Of a stretch of 64,000 nt of DNA, positions 56,153 through 64,000 are shown one piece after another. Source of the stretch: Marivivens donghaensis (GTDB lineage: Bacteria; Pseudomonadota; Alphaproteobacteria; Rhodobacterales; Rhodobacteraceae). Location of the stretch: contig NZ_JALNPR010000001.1 in assembly GCF_023541015.1 (NCBI RefSeq), positions 558,001 through 622,000 of the forward strand, in the 5' to 3' direction. A model generated the notes under the pieces. It worked only from the letters and a program-made list of their open reading frames with translations, made no database searches and was not told where the DNA came from. The translations under genes and the position numbers were made by a program. The first letter of the stretch is position 1; each line of letters starts with the position of its first letter.

Positions 56153-56665
56153 TTAATCGGTACCGCGATAGGGTTGAACGTATTGCAGCGCCATATCCCA
56201 CGGGAAGAAAATCCACGTATCTTGGCTGACTTCGGTGATGAAGGTGTCCACCTGCGGGCGGCCTTTGGGCTTTGCGTAGACGGTGGCAAAGTGGGCGTTG
56301 GGATACATTTCGCGGACGAGTTCGAGCGTTTTACCGCTGTCCACGAGGTCGTCGATGACGAGGATACCCGTGCCGTCACCCATCACCTCTGCGTCGGGTG
56401 CCTTGAGCACTTGAGTCGAGGATTGGTTCTGGTGGTTGTAGGATTTGACGCTGATGGTGTCGATGGTGCGGACATCCAATTCGCGGGCGATGATCATCGC
56501 GGGGGCCATGCCGCCACGGGTGATCGCCACGATGGCTTTCCACGATCCATCTTCTGCCGGACCTTGGCCGTCCAGACGCCATGCCAGCGCGCGGCTGTCA
56601 CGGTGGATTTGGTCCCAAGACACATGGAACCCTTTTTCGTGGGGCAGAAGATCGTTCTTTGCCAT
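56153..56665 (-). CDS. gpt: Xanthine (xanthine-guanine) phosphoribosyltransferase
   Basis: Gpt, 170 residues, salvages xanthine and guanine to nucleotides. The PRPP motif is [44 protein letters not shown] is the upstream loop and [12 protein letters not shown] the conserved C-terminus. It is the last gene of a three-gene operon. Confidence 0.94.
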   Translation of the reverse strand: MAKNDLLPHEKGFHVSWDQIHRDSRALAWRLDGQGPAEDGSWKAIVAITRGGMAPAMIIARELDVRTIDTISVKSYNHQNQSSTQVLKAPDAEVMGDGTGILVIDDLVDSGKTLELVREMYPNAHFATVYAKPKGRPQVDTFITEVSQDTWIFFPWDMALQYVQPYRGTD

Positions 56666-56677
56666 TTGGTCAGTCCT

Positions 56678-57292
56678 TTACGTCAGGGCGATTTTCAGGC
56701 CGAGCAGGGCAAGGAGCCCGCCGAACATCCGGTCAACACCGGCCTTTAGTCGCAAATAGGCAGCACGCGCGCGGGGCAGAGAAAAGACCCGAGCAACGAT
56801 GATATACCAGAGTGTTTCATTGGCGAAAACAGCCGCAAGTATGGCAAGACGCCACGGCAAGGGCGTGTCATGCGGCACGAGGCCGACAAAGACCGCGCCA
56901 AAGAACACAGCAGGCTTTGGGTTTGAGGCAAATGTCAGGAACCCGTAGCGCATCGCAGAGACGGCAGAGCGGGGCGCTGCGCCCGGTGTCGGCTCTGCAA
57001 GCGGCTCGTTCGCGTGTTTCCACATGTTGTAGGCGATCCAAAAGAGGAACGCGGCACCGACCAGTTTAAGGCCGATGAACAACGAGGGAAGAATTTCAAA
57101 GAGAAGGGCGAGGCCAGCCATCGCTGCCGTGGCCCAGAGGATCGCACCGAGCCCGAACCCAAAGGCAAGGGCGGTTGCCACCTTGAACCCGTCCGAGGCT
57201 GCGGTGCGCACAGCGACGACAAAGCTGGGTCCAGGGGAAATCGCCGCCGCAAGGTGGATCAGAACGATCGACAGAAATGCGGCGGCGGTCAT
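56678..57292 (-). CDS. LysE/RhtB family amino-acid exporter
   Basis: A 204-residue LysE-family exporter with six predicted membrane helices. AAAISPGPSFVVAVRTAASDG near residues 13-32 is the family signature (PGP), followed by GLGAILWATAAMAGLALLF and FASNPKPAVFFGAVF. Substrate unknown (threonine/homoserine type possible). It lies three bases after fabI and 12 before gpt. Confidence 0.92.
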   Translation of the reverse strand: MTAAAFLSIVLIHLAAAISPGPSFVVAVRTAASDGFKVATALAFGFGLGAILWATAAMAGLALLFEILPSLFIGLKLVGAAFLFWIAYNMWKHANEPLAEPTPGAAPRSAVSAMRYGFLTFASNPKPAVFFGAVFVGLVPHDTPLPWRLAILAAVFANETLWYIIVARVFSLPRARAAYLRLKAGVDRMFGGLLALLGLKIALT

Positions 57293-57295
57293 GGT

Positions 57296-58102
57296 TTACT
57301 CTTTGTTCATGTCAGGCGCGTCGACGGCTTTCATGCCGACGACGTGGTAGCCCGCGTCAACGTGGTGGGTTTCGCCCGTCACGCCGGTTGAGAGGTCGGA
57401 CAGAAGGTAGAGCGCGGAACCGCCCACTTCGTCGATCGACACGTTTTTGCGCAGCGGCGAGTTATATTCGTTCCATTTCAGGATGTAACGGAAGTCACCG
57501 ATGCCCGATGCCGCCAGCGTTTTGATCGGACCAGCCGAGATCGCGTTGACGCGAATACGGTCTTTGCCCAGATCTTCGGCGAGGTAGCGCACGGAGGCCT
57601 CGAGGCCTGCTTTGGCGACGCCCATGACGTTGTAGTGCGGCATCACGCGTTCTGCACCGTAGTAGGTGAGGGTGAGGCACGAACCACCGTCGGTCATCAT
57701 TTTAGCTGCGCGCTGAACAACAGCGGTGAACGAATAGACAGAGATGTCCATCGTCATCAGGAAGTTTTCGCGGGTGGTGTCCACATAGCGGCCACGCAGT
57801 TCATTTTTGTCAGAGAAACCGATGGCGTGGACGATGAAGTCCATCTTGCCCCATTTTTTCTCAAGCTCTGCGAAAAGTGCATCGACAGAGTCCATGTCGG
57901 ACACGTCGCACGGCAGAACCGTGTCAGAGCCGAGCTGTTCTGCGAGCGGGCCAACCCGTTTCAGCAGCGCTTCGCCCTGATAGGAAAAGGCAAGTTCCGC
58001 ACCAGCGTCTGCGAGTGCTTTGGCGATGCCCCAAGCTATTGATTTGTCATTGGCGAGGCCCATAATTAGCCCGCGTTTACCCTGCATGAGTTGCGACGAC
58101 AT
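57296..58102 (-). CDS. fabI: Enoyl-[acyl-carrier-protein] reductase FabI
   Basis: NADH-dependent enoyl-ACP reductase of 268 residues, last step of the fatty-acid elongation cycle. Rossmann start GKRGLIMGLANDKSIAWGIA, SYQGE, the FVHAIGFSDKNELRG segment, and the active-site Tyr-x6-Lys (HYNVMGVAKAGLEASVRYLA) are present. First gene of the fabI-lysE-gpt operon, with pdxH divergent 148 bases away. Confidence 0.97.
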   Translation of the reverse strand: MSSQLMQGKRGLIMGLANDKSIAWGIAKALADAGAELAFSYQGEALLKRVGPLAEQLGSDTVLPCDVSDMDSVDALFAELEKKWGKMDFIVHAIGFSDKNELRGRYVDTTRENFLMTMDISVYSFTAVVQRAAKMMTDGGSCLTLTYYGAERVMPHYNVMGVAKAGLEASVRYLAEDLGKDRIRVNAISAGPIKTLAASGIGDFRYILKWNEYNSPLRKNVSIDEVGGSALYLLSDLSTGVTGETHHVDAGYHVVGMKAVDAPDMNKE

Positions 58103-58250
58103 TGTGTCCCCCTTGCCCCTTTCGCGTTATATCGCTTCGGTGTAGGCGATTGGACCAGTCGCTTCAAGCCTGTGTGAGACGCAACGTCACAGTTGTTGTA
58201 TCAAAACGCGCTTGTTACGCGCCCCACCTTATTGATGAGAAGAGGGTATC

Positions 58251-58856
58251 ATGAGTGACCGCACTGGCATTTTCGCAGGCGACGATCCGTTCCAATTGGC
58301 GCGGGACTGGTTGGCTGAGGCCGAAAAAAGCGAGATCAATGACCCGAACGCTATCGCGCTGTCGACCGTGGACGCAGACGGTCTGCCGAATGCGCGTATG
58401 GTGCTTCTCAAAGAGATCGAGGACGACGCCTTTGTGTTCTACACAAACTACGGGAGCAAAAAGGCCCAAGAGCTAGAGGGGGCAGGGAAGGCTGCCTTTG
58501 TCATGCATTGGAAGTCCCTTCGTCGGCAAATCCGGGTGCGCGGAACCATCGAACGCGAGGACGGACAGCAGGCGGACGAATATTATCATTCGCGATCTCT
58601 CAAGAGCCGTTTGGGGGCATGGGCGTCGAAACAATCGCAACCTCTCGATAGTCGGGGCACTTTGATGGCCGAAGTGGCCGTTGTTACCGCTAAAGAGGGA
58701 ATCAATCCGGCGCGCCCACCGTTTTGGGGTGGGTTCCGCATCACACCAGTCGAGATAGAGTTCTGGGCTGATGGCGCGTTTAGGTTGCATGACCGCTTTA
58801 GATGGACACGCGAAGGTGTAAACGCACCTTGGTCGGCGGTCCGTTTGTATCCCTAA
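58251..58856 (+). CDS. pdxH: Pyridoxamine 5'-phosphate oxidase
   Basis: PdxH, 201 residues, an FMN enzyme producing pyridoxal phosphate. [60 protein letters not shown] and the C-terminal WSAVRLYP are conserved. Divergent from fabI, an arrangement seen in related genomes. Confidence 0.97.
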   Translation: MSDRTGIFAGDDPFQLARDWLAEAEKSEINDPNAIALSTVDADGLPNARMVLLKEIEDDAFVFYTNYGSKKAQELEGAGKAAFVMHWKSLRRQIRVRGTIEREDGQQADEYYHSRSLKSRLGAWASKQSQPLDSRGTLMAEVAVVTAKEGINPARPPFWGGFRITPVEIEFWADGAFRLHDRFRWTREGVNAPWSAVRLYP

Positions 58857-58960
58857 GATGATCAAAATGCCGTTGGTGGGACTTGTTTCTTGCGAACAAA
58901 ACAGGTCTGCTGACGCGGTGAAGCTGCGGCCGGATGGGGGCCCGCGGCGGGATTGAAAGT

Positions 58961-59494
58961 ATGATGACTGACACAATAAATGAACGCCCTGTCAAAGGGC
59001 GTGTAAAATGGTTTGATCCTGGCAAAGGCTTTGGCTTTGTCGTGTCAAACGAAGGCGGCGCGGATATTTTGCTGCACGCAAACGTTCTACGCAATTTTGG
59101 GCAGAGTTCGGTGGCGGATGGATCGGATATTGATCTGCTCGTTCAAGAGACGGATCGTGGTCTTCAAGCGACCGAGGTTATCGCGATTTCACCACCTGAG
59201 TTGCCAGCTAACGGGAGTATGCTGGCGGATCTGGTGGACGTTGATCCTGAGGTTCTCGATAACACGCCGATTTTACCTGCTCGGGTCAAATGGTTCGACA
59301 AAGGTAAGGGATTTGGGTTTGCCAATGTCTTTGGTTCGTCCGAAGATATCTTTGTGCACATCGAAGTTCTGCGCCGGTCTGGCCTTGCCGACCTGCAACC
59401 AGGCGAAGCTATCGCCATGAAGAGCATCGACGGGAAGCGCGGGAAACTGGCGGTCGAGGTTCTGATTTGGGAAAGCATTCATCTAGACGATTAA
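58961..59494 (+). CDS. Double cold-shock-domain protein
   Basis: A 177-residue protein with two cold-shock domains. The first (about 10-75) has [20 protein letters not shown] with RNP1 KGFGFV; the second (about 110-175) has [20 protein letters not shown] and [13 protein letters not shown]. Single-stranded nucleic-acid binding is expected. Tandem ATGs at 58961 and 58964 are both possible starts. The DUF192 gene begins within its last 28 bases. Confidence 0.93.
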   Translation: MMTDTINERPVKGRVKWFDPGKGFGFVVSNEGGADILLHANVLRNFGQSSVADGSDIDLLVQETDRGLQATEVIAISPPELPANGSMLADLVDVDPEVLDNTPILPARVKWFDKGKGFGFANVFGSSEDIFVHIEVLRRSGLADLQPGEAIAMKSIDGKRGKLAVEVLIWESIHLDD

Positions 59495-59949
59495 TATCGC
59501 TCGTGATTGCAGCGCTATCCGCCGTGGCCCAACCGGCTGCGGCGGCTTGTTCTTTGGATAAGGTGCTGGTCAGGGGTGACTTTGGTCAGGCGCGGTTCAC
59601 CGTAGAGGTGGCGGATACTGCGGACGAACGGGCCCAAGGGCTGATGAACGTGCCAGAGATGCCGACGATGACGGGGATGCTGTTCGTTTACGAACGCCCG
59701 CATCAGGTGGCGTTCTGGATGCATAACACACTGATTCCTCTTGATATGATTTTCGCAGATGAAACGGGCACGATTACCCGCATCCATCCCAATGCGATCC
59801 CGCTCGACCGAACGCCAATCGACGGTGGGGCACAGGTTCAGTACGTTTTAGAGATAAATGGCGGCCTTGCAGGGCGTTTAGGCATGGCTGAAGGCGATGT
59901 TTTGCAGCATCCGTCCATCGGAGAAAACGCCGCTTTGCCATGTAACTAA
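59467..59949 (+). CDS. DUF192 family exported protein
   Basis: A 160-residue DUF192 protein. Read from TTG 59467 it has a signal peptide ([21 protein letters not shown], about 7-28). The mature part has [47 protein letters not shown] and the C-terminal [17 protein letters not shown], which define the family. The start is uncertain: no ATG fits, and TTG overlaps the cold-shock gene. Function of the family is unknown. Confidence 0.88.
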   Translation: MGKHSSRRLISLVIAALSAVAQPAAAACSLDKVLVRGDFGQARFTVEVADTADERAQGLMNVPEMPTMTGMLFVYERPHQVAFWMHNTLIPLDMIFADETGTITRIHPNAIPLDRTPIDGGAQVQYVLEINGGLAGRLGMAEGDVLQHPSIGENAALPCN

Positions 59950-60006
59950 GAAAAAGCACGCTTGGGGCTTTTCAATTCCCAAAAGCATCGCTAAACGGTG
60001 CGCAGT

Positions 60007-60083
60007 CGGGGCGTAGCGCAGCCTGGTAGCGCGACGGTTTTGGGTACCGTAGGTCGTAGGTTCGAATCCTATCGCCCCGACCA
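60007..60083 (+). tRNA. tRNA-Pro (anticodon TGG)
   Basis: A 77-base tRNA with encoded CCA. Acceptor arms CGGGGCG / CGCCCCG pair, the anticodon loop is TTTTGGGTA with TGG, and the T-loop GTTCGAATC is standard. tRNA 3' ends are common integration sites, and accessory genes with an integrase remnant begin directly after it. I did not find a repeat of its 3' end in the rest of the window. Confidence 0.97.
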
Positions 60084-60321
60084 CTTCATAAAATTGATGC
60101 AGGTACCGAGACAGCAGGATGTTGATCGACGGTGGTGTGTCATGTCCTGCTTGACACTTCCAATACCAGAACCGTAAGACGAGGTTAGGTATTGGGCACC
60201 TGCCGCCTGCGGACGAAAGTCTCGGTGAAGCTCAAATTTACAACGTCATACACCCTAGAAGCATTTCGCAGGTGGCAACGCAGGCTCCCATCCCATCAGA
60301 AATGCCTCATCCGAGGAGTGA

Positions 60322-61665
60322 ATGATGTCGTGCCAAAACGCATCCGAGAATCGATTTTTGACGACTACGCCGAAACGGCTTTTTGTCGCCAATGCTCTGC
60401 CTATGATGCTTATCATGTTGATGAGCGGTCTATTGACCGTCGTAGATGCAGTGTTTTTGGGCCACTTCGTCGGAGCTGATGCCCTTGCGGCCGTTAGCGT
60501 CGTATTCCCCGTAATCATGATCACAATAGCACTCTCGACCCTTGTCGGCGGGGGAATGTCCAGCCTTCTCGCACGTCATTTGGGGACGGGAAACAAAAGT
60601 GATGCGGTTGCTGTATTCGCGCAAGCGCATGGTATGGCGCTGTTTCTGTCACTTTTGCTCATATCGGCCTTTGGTGTCTTCGGTGGGGTTGTCATAGACG
60701 CGCTCGCGGACGGTCGTCCCGACATTGGAGACATAGCTTATACCTATCTGGCTATCATGATCCTTGCGACGCCTGTGCAACTGCTCTTGAGTGTCCATGC
60801 CGATGCTGGGCGCAACGAAGGGCGTGCGGGCCTGATGGCATTGATGTCAGTCGGCGTCACACTCGCCAATATCGCACTCAATTACGTGTTGATCGTGCGC
60901 TTCGACCTGGGCGTTGCAGGGTCAGCTTGGGGAACGGCAATTGCCCAGGGGGTAGGCCTTGCACTTCTTTTAGGCTTGCGTTTGCCAAGGCAAGAAATCT
61001 TGTCCCTTGCGGCCCTTAGAAACGCGCGATGGGTTGGGCAATGGAAGGCGATATTGGTCCTTGGAGCCCCCGTCAGTCTTAGCTTCATCGGGATAGCGTT
61101 GGTTTCAGGAACGGTGATCTCCACGCTGCGACTGACGTCCGACACCGGCTATGTCGAGGGGATCGCCGCTTACGGCATCGTGACCCGAATTTTCAGTTTC
61201 ACATTCATGCCCCTCATGGCCATTGCATTGGCAACCCAAAGTATTGTCGGAAACAACGTGGGCGCAAAGCTTTACCACCGCTCAAATGCTATCCTGCGGA
61301 TCGCCCTCACCGTAGCGGTTCTTTACTGTGCTGCCATTGAGATGATCTTGCTTTCCGGAAGTGCTTGGATTGGCCGAGGCTTTGTCAGCGATCAAGGGGT
61401 GATCGCACAGGTCGGGGTCATTTTGCGCCCAATGTCGTCCCTTTATCTGTTTTCGGGTCCGGTTCTTGTGCTCGCCCTCTATTTTCAAGCTATTGGAAAA
61501 CCCGCACATACCGCCGCTCTAACGTTGATTAAGCCCTTTGTGTTCAGCCCTCTTCTGATCGTCATTTTGGGCATTTTTTATGGCGCACAAGCGATCTGGC
61601 TTGCCTTTCCAATTGCTGACGGGATCGTGGTTAGTATCGCCATTTGGATTGTGATCGCGTCCTAA
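60322..61665 (+). CDS. MATE family efflux transporter
   Basis: A 447-residue MATE transporter with about 12 membrane helices. It opens KRLFVANALPMMLIMLMSGL and LLTVVDAVFLGHFVGADALA, a signature of the family, with GGGMSSLLARHLGTGN following. Such proteins export drugs or organic cations using Na+ or H+. GAGGAG precedes the ATG. It is the first gene after tRNA-Pro and may be part of an integrated segment. Substrate not inferable. Confidence 0.93.
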   Translation: MMSCQNASENRFLTTTPKRLFVANALPMMLIMLMSGLLTVVDAVFLGHFVGADALAAVSVVFPVIMITIALSTLVGGGMSSLLARHLGTGNKSDAVAVFAQAHGMALFLSLLLISAFGVFGGVVIDALADGRPDIGDIAYTYLAIMILATPVQLLLSVHADAGRNEGRAGLMALMSVGVTLANIALNYVLIVRFDLGVAGSAWGTAIAQGVGLALLLGLRLPRQEILSLAALRNARWVGQWKAILVLGAPVSLSFIGIALVSGTVISTLRLTSDTGYVEGIAAYGIVTRIFSFTFMPLMAIALATQSIVGNNVGAKLYHRSNAILRIALTVAVLYCAAIEMILLSGSAWIGRGFVSDQGVIAQVGVILRPMSSLYLFSGPVLVLALYFQAIGKPAHTAALTLIKPFVFSPLLIVILGIFYGAQAIWLAFPIADGIVVSIAIWIVIAS

Positions 61666-61718
61666 AGGACGGGCAAAGACAACATTGGTTTTGGATTGTC
61701 GGGTCAGGAGCAAGCACG

Positions 61719-62147
61719 ATGAACCTACAATCTGTAATAGAGGCTAAATCCCAAGCTAAGGCCTTGCGCGCATCACTCGCCGCGCGAGGCACAACCATCA
61801 CCCATGCGCGGGCACTGGAACTCGTCGCCCATCAGAATGGCGCCCGGGATTGGAACACGCTTCAAGCCAAGCTATCATGGGCAGAGCCGCAGCTTTTTCA
61901 CCTCAATGACGAAGTGAGCGGGCACTATCTCGGGCAGGCCTTCATTGGGCGGATCGTAGCTCTTTCAAAGGTGGGCGCAAACACGCAGGTTTCGCTTCAG
62001 CTGAACGAACCTGTTGATACGGTGCAGTTCGAAAGCTTCTCAAACATGCGCCGACATATCAGAGGCATGGTAGGGCCCAACGGCCGATCACCGCGCAAAA
62101 ACTCAGACGGCACGCCGCACTTGGTCATAGATATTCCGAGCAAGTGA
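61719..62147 (+). CDS. Glyoxalase-related protein domain protein
   Basis: A 142-residue protein. The first 55 residues (SVIEAKSQAKALRASLAARG, then THARALELVAHQNGARDWNTLQA) match a small helical domain found in 'glyoxalase superfamily/glyoxalase-related' proteins, often on plasmids and islands. The rest (FHLNDEVSGHYLGQAFIGRI; later VSLQLNEPVDTVQFESFSNMR) looks like a beta-barrel. CAGGAG precedes ATG 61719. Function unknown. Confidence 0.8.
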   Translation: MNLQSVIEAKSQAKALRASLAARGTTITHARALELVAHQNGARDWNTLQAKLSWAEPQLFHLNDEVSGHYLGQAFIGRIVALSKVGANTQVSLQLNEPVDTVQFESFSNMRRHIRGMVGPNGRSPRKNSDGTPHLVIDIPSK

Positions 62148-62224
62148 TTTGAATTTTCTGAACGGCAATTAGTTTCGAGTGGTTGCCGTTCATGCACGCA
62201 ACCTAAATCGCACTTTCGCGCAGC

Positions 62225-62644
62225 ATGCTGCATTGGGGAGTATGGGCGATCCGGGTTCTGCTTGAAATCGCGGAAAAAATCCGAGAGCTGGCGTCATTCA
62301 ATCTCGCCATCGACAGTAAGCTGCGCGGCGGCGACTTGGTACGGCCGAAGGTCGCTGACGTCTATGCTGCCGGACAGGTCAAGCATTGCGCTTCAATCGT
62401 CCAAAGCCAAACCCGTAAGCCTGTTAGTTTCGAGAACACCGAGGGGACGCGCAAGGCCGTCGCGGCAAGGCTCGAGGACCCCAAAATGATCGGATCGGAA
62501 CATTTGTGGCCGGGTCGCTTCCACACCGGAAACATGCGAGCGGTTCAGCTCTTGTTGGGTCACACAAAATTGGACAGCACTGTGCGCTATCTCGGCGTTG
62601 AGCTCGAAGATGCGCTGACCATCGCAGAGGCGGTGGGAATCTGA
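62225..62644 (+). pseudogene. Tyrosine recombinase (phage integrase family) remnant
   Basis: A 139-residue remnant of a tyrosine recombinase common in alphaproteobacteria. LASFNLAIDSKLRGGDLVRPKVADV carries the first catalytic Arg, and RAVQLLLGHTKLDSTVRYLGVELEDALTIAEA carries the C-terminal His and nucleophilic Tyr. Between FHTGNMRAV and LWPGR about 45 residues are missing, including the H-x-x-R box, and the N-terminal arm is short. The frame is preserved, but it should be inactive. Confidence 0.8.
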
Positions 62645-62779
62645 AGGCCTTGGGCCTTCGCAACAGACGGACCAAACCAGCCATTCATCCTTAGAATTTG
62701 CGCAGCAAGACATTTTCCCCAGTGAAGTCATTCGAGGCATTGTGCGGCATGGCTTTGCACACGGGAGTAAGTTCCCGAT

Positions 62780-62797
62780 CCTGAACAGCTGTTCAGG
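62780..62797. promoter_or_regulatory. 18-bp perfect palindrome CCTGAACAGCTGTTCAGG
   Basis: CCTGAACAG / CTGTTCAGG reads identically on both strands. It lies in the 260-base interval between the integrase remnant and the cysteine-rich protein gene, which otherwise shows no convincing gene. Candidate regulator site, no known owner. Confidence 0.4.
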
Positions 62798-62906
62798 CCA
62801 ATCCTCGACATAGGCAGAAGGACGATCAGCCGTCCCAATGACGTGATCAACGACTCCTCCCATTGACCAGAGGCGACAATCAAGGCCATAGTTTGGTGCC
62901 TAACAA

Positions 62907-63233
62907 TTGGGACTCCTTTTGCGCTTTATCTTTGCCATTCTGTTGCTGCTCACGTCTGCCATGCTCGTTTCGCCGAGCTTGGGGCAGGCGTATTATGGGC
63001 ATGATATGGCGATGATTGATTGTGATGACTGTCCAGACCATTCCCAGGTCATGACTGATGTGGCGGAGCATGGGATGACCTGTGCGACGGGCCAATGTTG
63101 TTTATTCAGCGCACTTATTCCGAGTGTGGACAGTTGGTCGGCGGAACCGATAGCGTTGGCTCATCCGGTGCAAATCGGACGCACATGGCGGAGTGTGCGT
63201 CCGCAATCGGACCTTCCACCTCCACGCGCCTGA
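62907..63233 (+). CDS. Small exported cysteine/histidine-rich protein
   Basis: About 108 residues starting at TTG 62907 (TTG 62919 is an alternative). A signal peptide (LRFIFAILLLLTSAMLVSPS, about 5-24) precedes a mature part with YYGHDMAMIDCDDCPDHSQ and MTCATGQCCLF, giving CxxC, HxxxxC and CC clusters. Such sequences suggest periplasmic copper or other metal binding, like DUF2946-type proteins. It lies 80 bases before a cytochrome c gene in the same orientation. Confidence 0.6.
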   Translation: MGLLLRFIFAILLLLTSAMLVSPSLGQAYYGHDMAMIDCDDCPDHSQVMTDVAEHGMTCATGQCCLFSALIPSVDSWSAEPIALAHPVQIGRTWRSVRPQSDLPPPRA

Positions 63234-63313
63234 TCATTTGAAATCAAATGGAGCCGTTCCGGTTCCAAGGCTTTTCAACCCTGTGTCATTGCAGGGCAAT
63301 TCAGGACATGATC

Positions 63314-63751
63314 ATGAAAAAACTACTCATTGTGGGCGCTGCAATCGCTGCCCTTTCCGTTGCTGCATATCTGGCAATTCCCGAAACACCTGCACCATCG
63401 ACCGCGAGCTCTGCGCTCCCTCCCGAAGGCGCCCCGCTCGTCAGTATTGTGGTGCCTGATCAATTGTCGGCTCAGGCGCAGCTCGGCAAGACGGCCTATG
63501 ATGCGGTATGTGCCGCCTGTCACGGCAGTAATGCGACGGGTAAGATGGGATTTGGGCCGCCGTTGATTCACCCAATTTATGAACCCAATCACCACGGCGA
63601 TATGGCGTTTCTGATGGCTGTTCAGAACGGAGTGCAGGCGCACCATTGGCCGTTCGGGAACATGCCACCTCAAGCGGGCGTGACGAACAGCGATGTGACT
63701 GCGATCGTCGCCTATGTCCGCGAATTGCAACGCGCTAACGGGATCAACTGA
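63314..63751 (+). CDS. Exported class I cytochrome c
   Basis: A 145-residue cytochrome c with a signal anchor/peptide (KKLLIVGAAIAALSVAAYLA, about 2-21). The heme site is CAACH (about 75), and the axial Met is likely in FGNMPPQAG; QLGKTAYDAVC and VTAIVAYVRELQ are typical flanking helices. Start at ATG 63314 is preferred because AGGA lies seven bases upstream. It is probably exported and may serve a redox or metal-oxidation role with the gene before it. Confidence 0.88.
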   Translation: MKKLLIVGAAIAALSVAAYLAIPETPAPSTASSALPPEGAPLVSIVVPDQLSAQAQLGKTAYDAVCAACHGSNATGKMGFGPPLIHPIYEPNHHGDMAFLMAVQNGVQAHHWPFGNMPPQAGVTNSDVTAIVAYVRELQRANGIN

Positions 63752-63802
63752 GGACAAAAATGACCTGCCAGAGCGTTTGGTCGTTCAAGTGCTCTGGCGG
63801 CC

Positions 63803-64000
63803 CTATGCTCCACGCGGCCAATGGTGGTCAAGGTCGTCGATGATTAGAGGGTGAGAGTGGGTTTTGCCGTGATCCCGTAGGTGGGGGTGATCGGGTGGAA
63901 GGTCGCTGTGGTCATGTTCCATCACCTGCGGGTCATTCGCAGGCCATAGGATCATCGCGCTGATGAACCCAATGGCCGCGGTAGCGCCCATAAGGAGGAA
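63803..64000 (-). CDS. MFS-type transporter, C-terminal end (partial, cut by window edge)
   Basis: The frame is open to the window edge. The visible part is the end of a membrane helix (ATAAIGFISAMILW) followed by a His/Asp-rich cytoplasmic tail (HDHSDLPPDHPHLRDHGKTH, then IIDDLDHHWP), as in some Rhodobacterales MFS transporters. Only the last 65 residues or so are in the window, so family assignment is tentative. It converges on the cytochrome c gene. Confidence 0.7.
   Translation of the reverse strand, partial: FLLMGATAAIGFISAMILWPANDPQVMEHDHSDLPPDHPHLRDHGKTHSHPLIIDDLDHHWPRGA

Noticed and set aside
60192-60479. Plus-strand ORF between tRNA-Pro and the MATE gene
   Set aside because: Starts at TTG, overlaps the well-supported MATE start in another frame, and has no protein-like conservation pattern.
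62393-62863. 156-codon minus-strand ORF over the integrase remnant and following interval
   Set aside because: Mostly antisense to the remnant; no Shine-Dalgarno and no recognised family. The interval 62645-62906 otherwise looks empty apart from a palindrome.
1-64000. CRISPR arrays, rRNA operons, complete insertion sequences, retrons or diversity-generating repeats
   Set aside because: Looked for regular spaced repeats, terminal inverted repeats with transposase and reverse transcriptase motifs; none seen.

Overview
The window comes from a GC-rich alphaproteobacterium of the order Rhodobacterales (Roseobacter/Rhodobacter group). The evidence is a gene transfer agent (GTA) cluster of the Rhodobacter capsulatus type ending next to cysE, a pyruvate dehydrogenase E1-beta subunit with its own lipoyl domain, a 'holin-associated' muramidase and holin inside the cytochrome c maturation genes, and a trpGDC-moaC-moeA-lexA string. 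I cannot name a genus.

Layout. 1-10.2 kb: the 3' part of the GTA structural cluster, from the major capsid gene (cut by the window edge) through head-tail connectors, tail tube, chaperones, tape measure, distal tail, hub, peptidase and the large host-specificity protein, then a small unknown gene. 10.3-12.1 kb: cysE, an AhpD-like protein and a GNAT acetyltransferase. 12.2-25.7 kb: central carbon metabolism (pdhABC, class I aldolase, pgk, two GAPDH genes, transketolase) with ftsB, two coupled cyclophilins and a DUF808 membrane protein. 25.9-31.7 kb: zapA, an MliC-like protein, grxD-bolA, a cysteine-rich protein, purL and a LysR regulator. 31.9-39.9 kb: acyltransferase, murI, argC, ccmE, the GTA lysis cassette, ccmF, ccmH and a PaaG-like hydratase. 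40-45.5 kb: gltA, gltX, comEC, lexA. 45.6-56 kb: moeA, moaC, trpC, trpD, trpG, a polysaccharide deacetylase, rpiB, an AT-rich orphan, trpE and ppiD. 56-60 kb: fabI-lysE-gpt, pdxH, a double cold-shock protein, DUF192. 60-64 kb: tRNA-Pro followed by an accessory region (MATE pump, glyoxalase-related protein, integrase remnant, Cys-rich protein, cytochrome c, MFS transporter end).

The main observation is that two genes of one biological process carry a single in-frame amber codon: the GTA major capsid gene (TAG at 822-824, where Trp is expected) and comEC (TAG at 43910-43912, where Gln is expected in the conserved GPGFQ motif). Reading frame and homology continue unbroken after both. The capsid makes GTA particles; in R. 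capsulatus ComEC is the channel through which recipients take up GTA DNA. If the sequence is right, this strain has lost donor and recipient ability, or reads through TAG; if wrong, both errors share the change CCAG to CTAG.

A second theme is shared control of lower glycolysis and gluconeogenesis: near-palindromic 12-mers of the type GTTGGCGCTAAC / GATAACGCTATC precede both gap genes, pgk and fda, suggesting one LacI-type regulator. The two gap genes differ at the residue that normally selects NAD over NADP. No CRISPR array, rRNA operon or complete insertion sequence was seen, and no gene-free stretch exceeds 300 bases.
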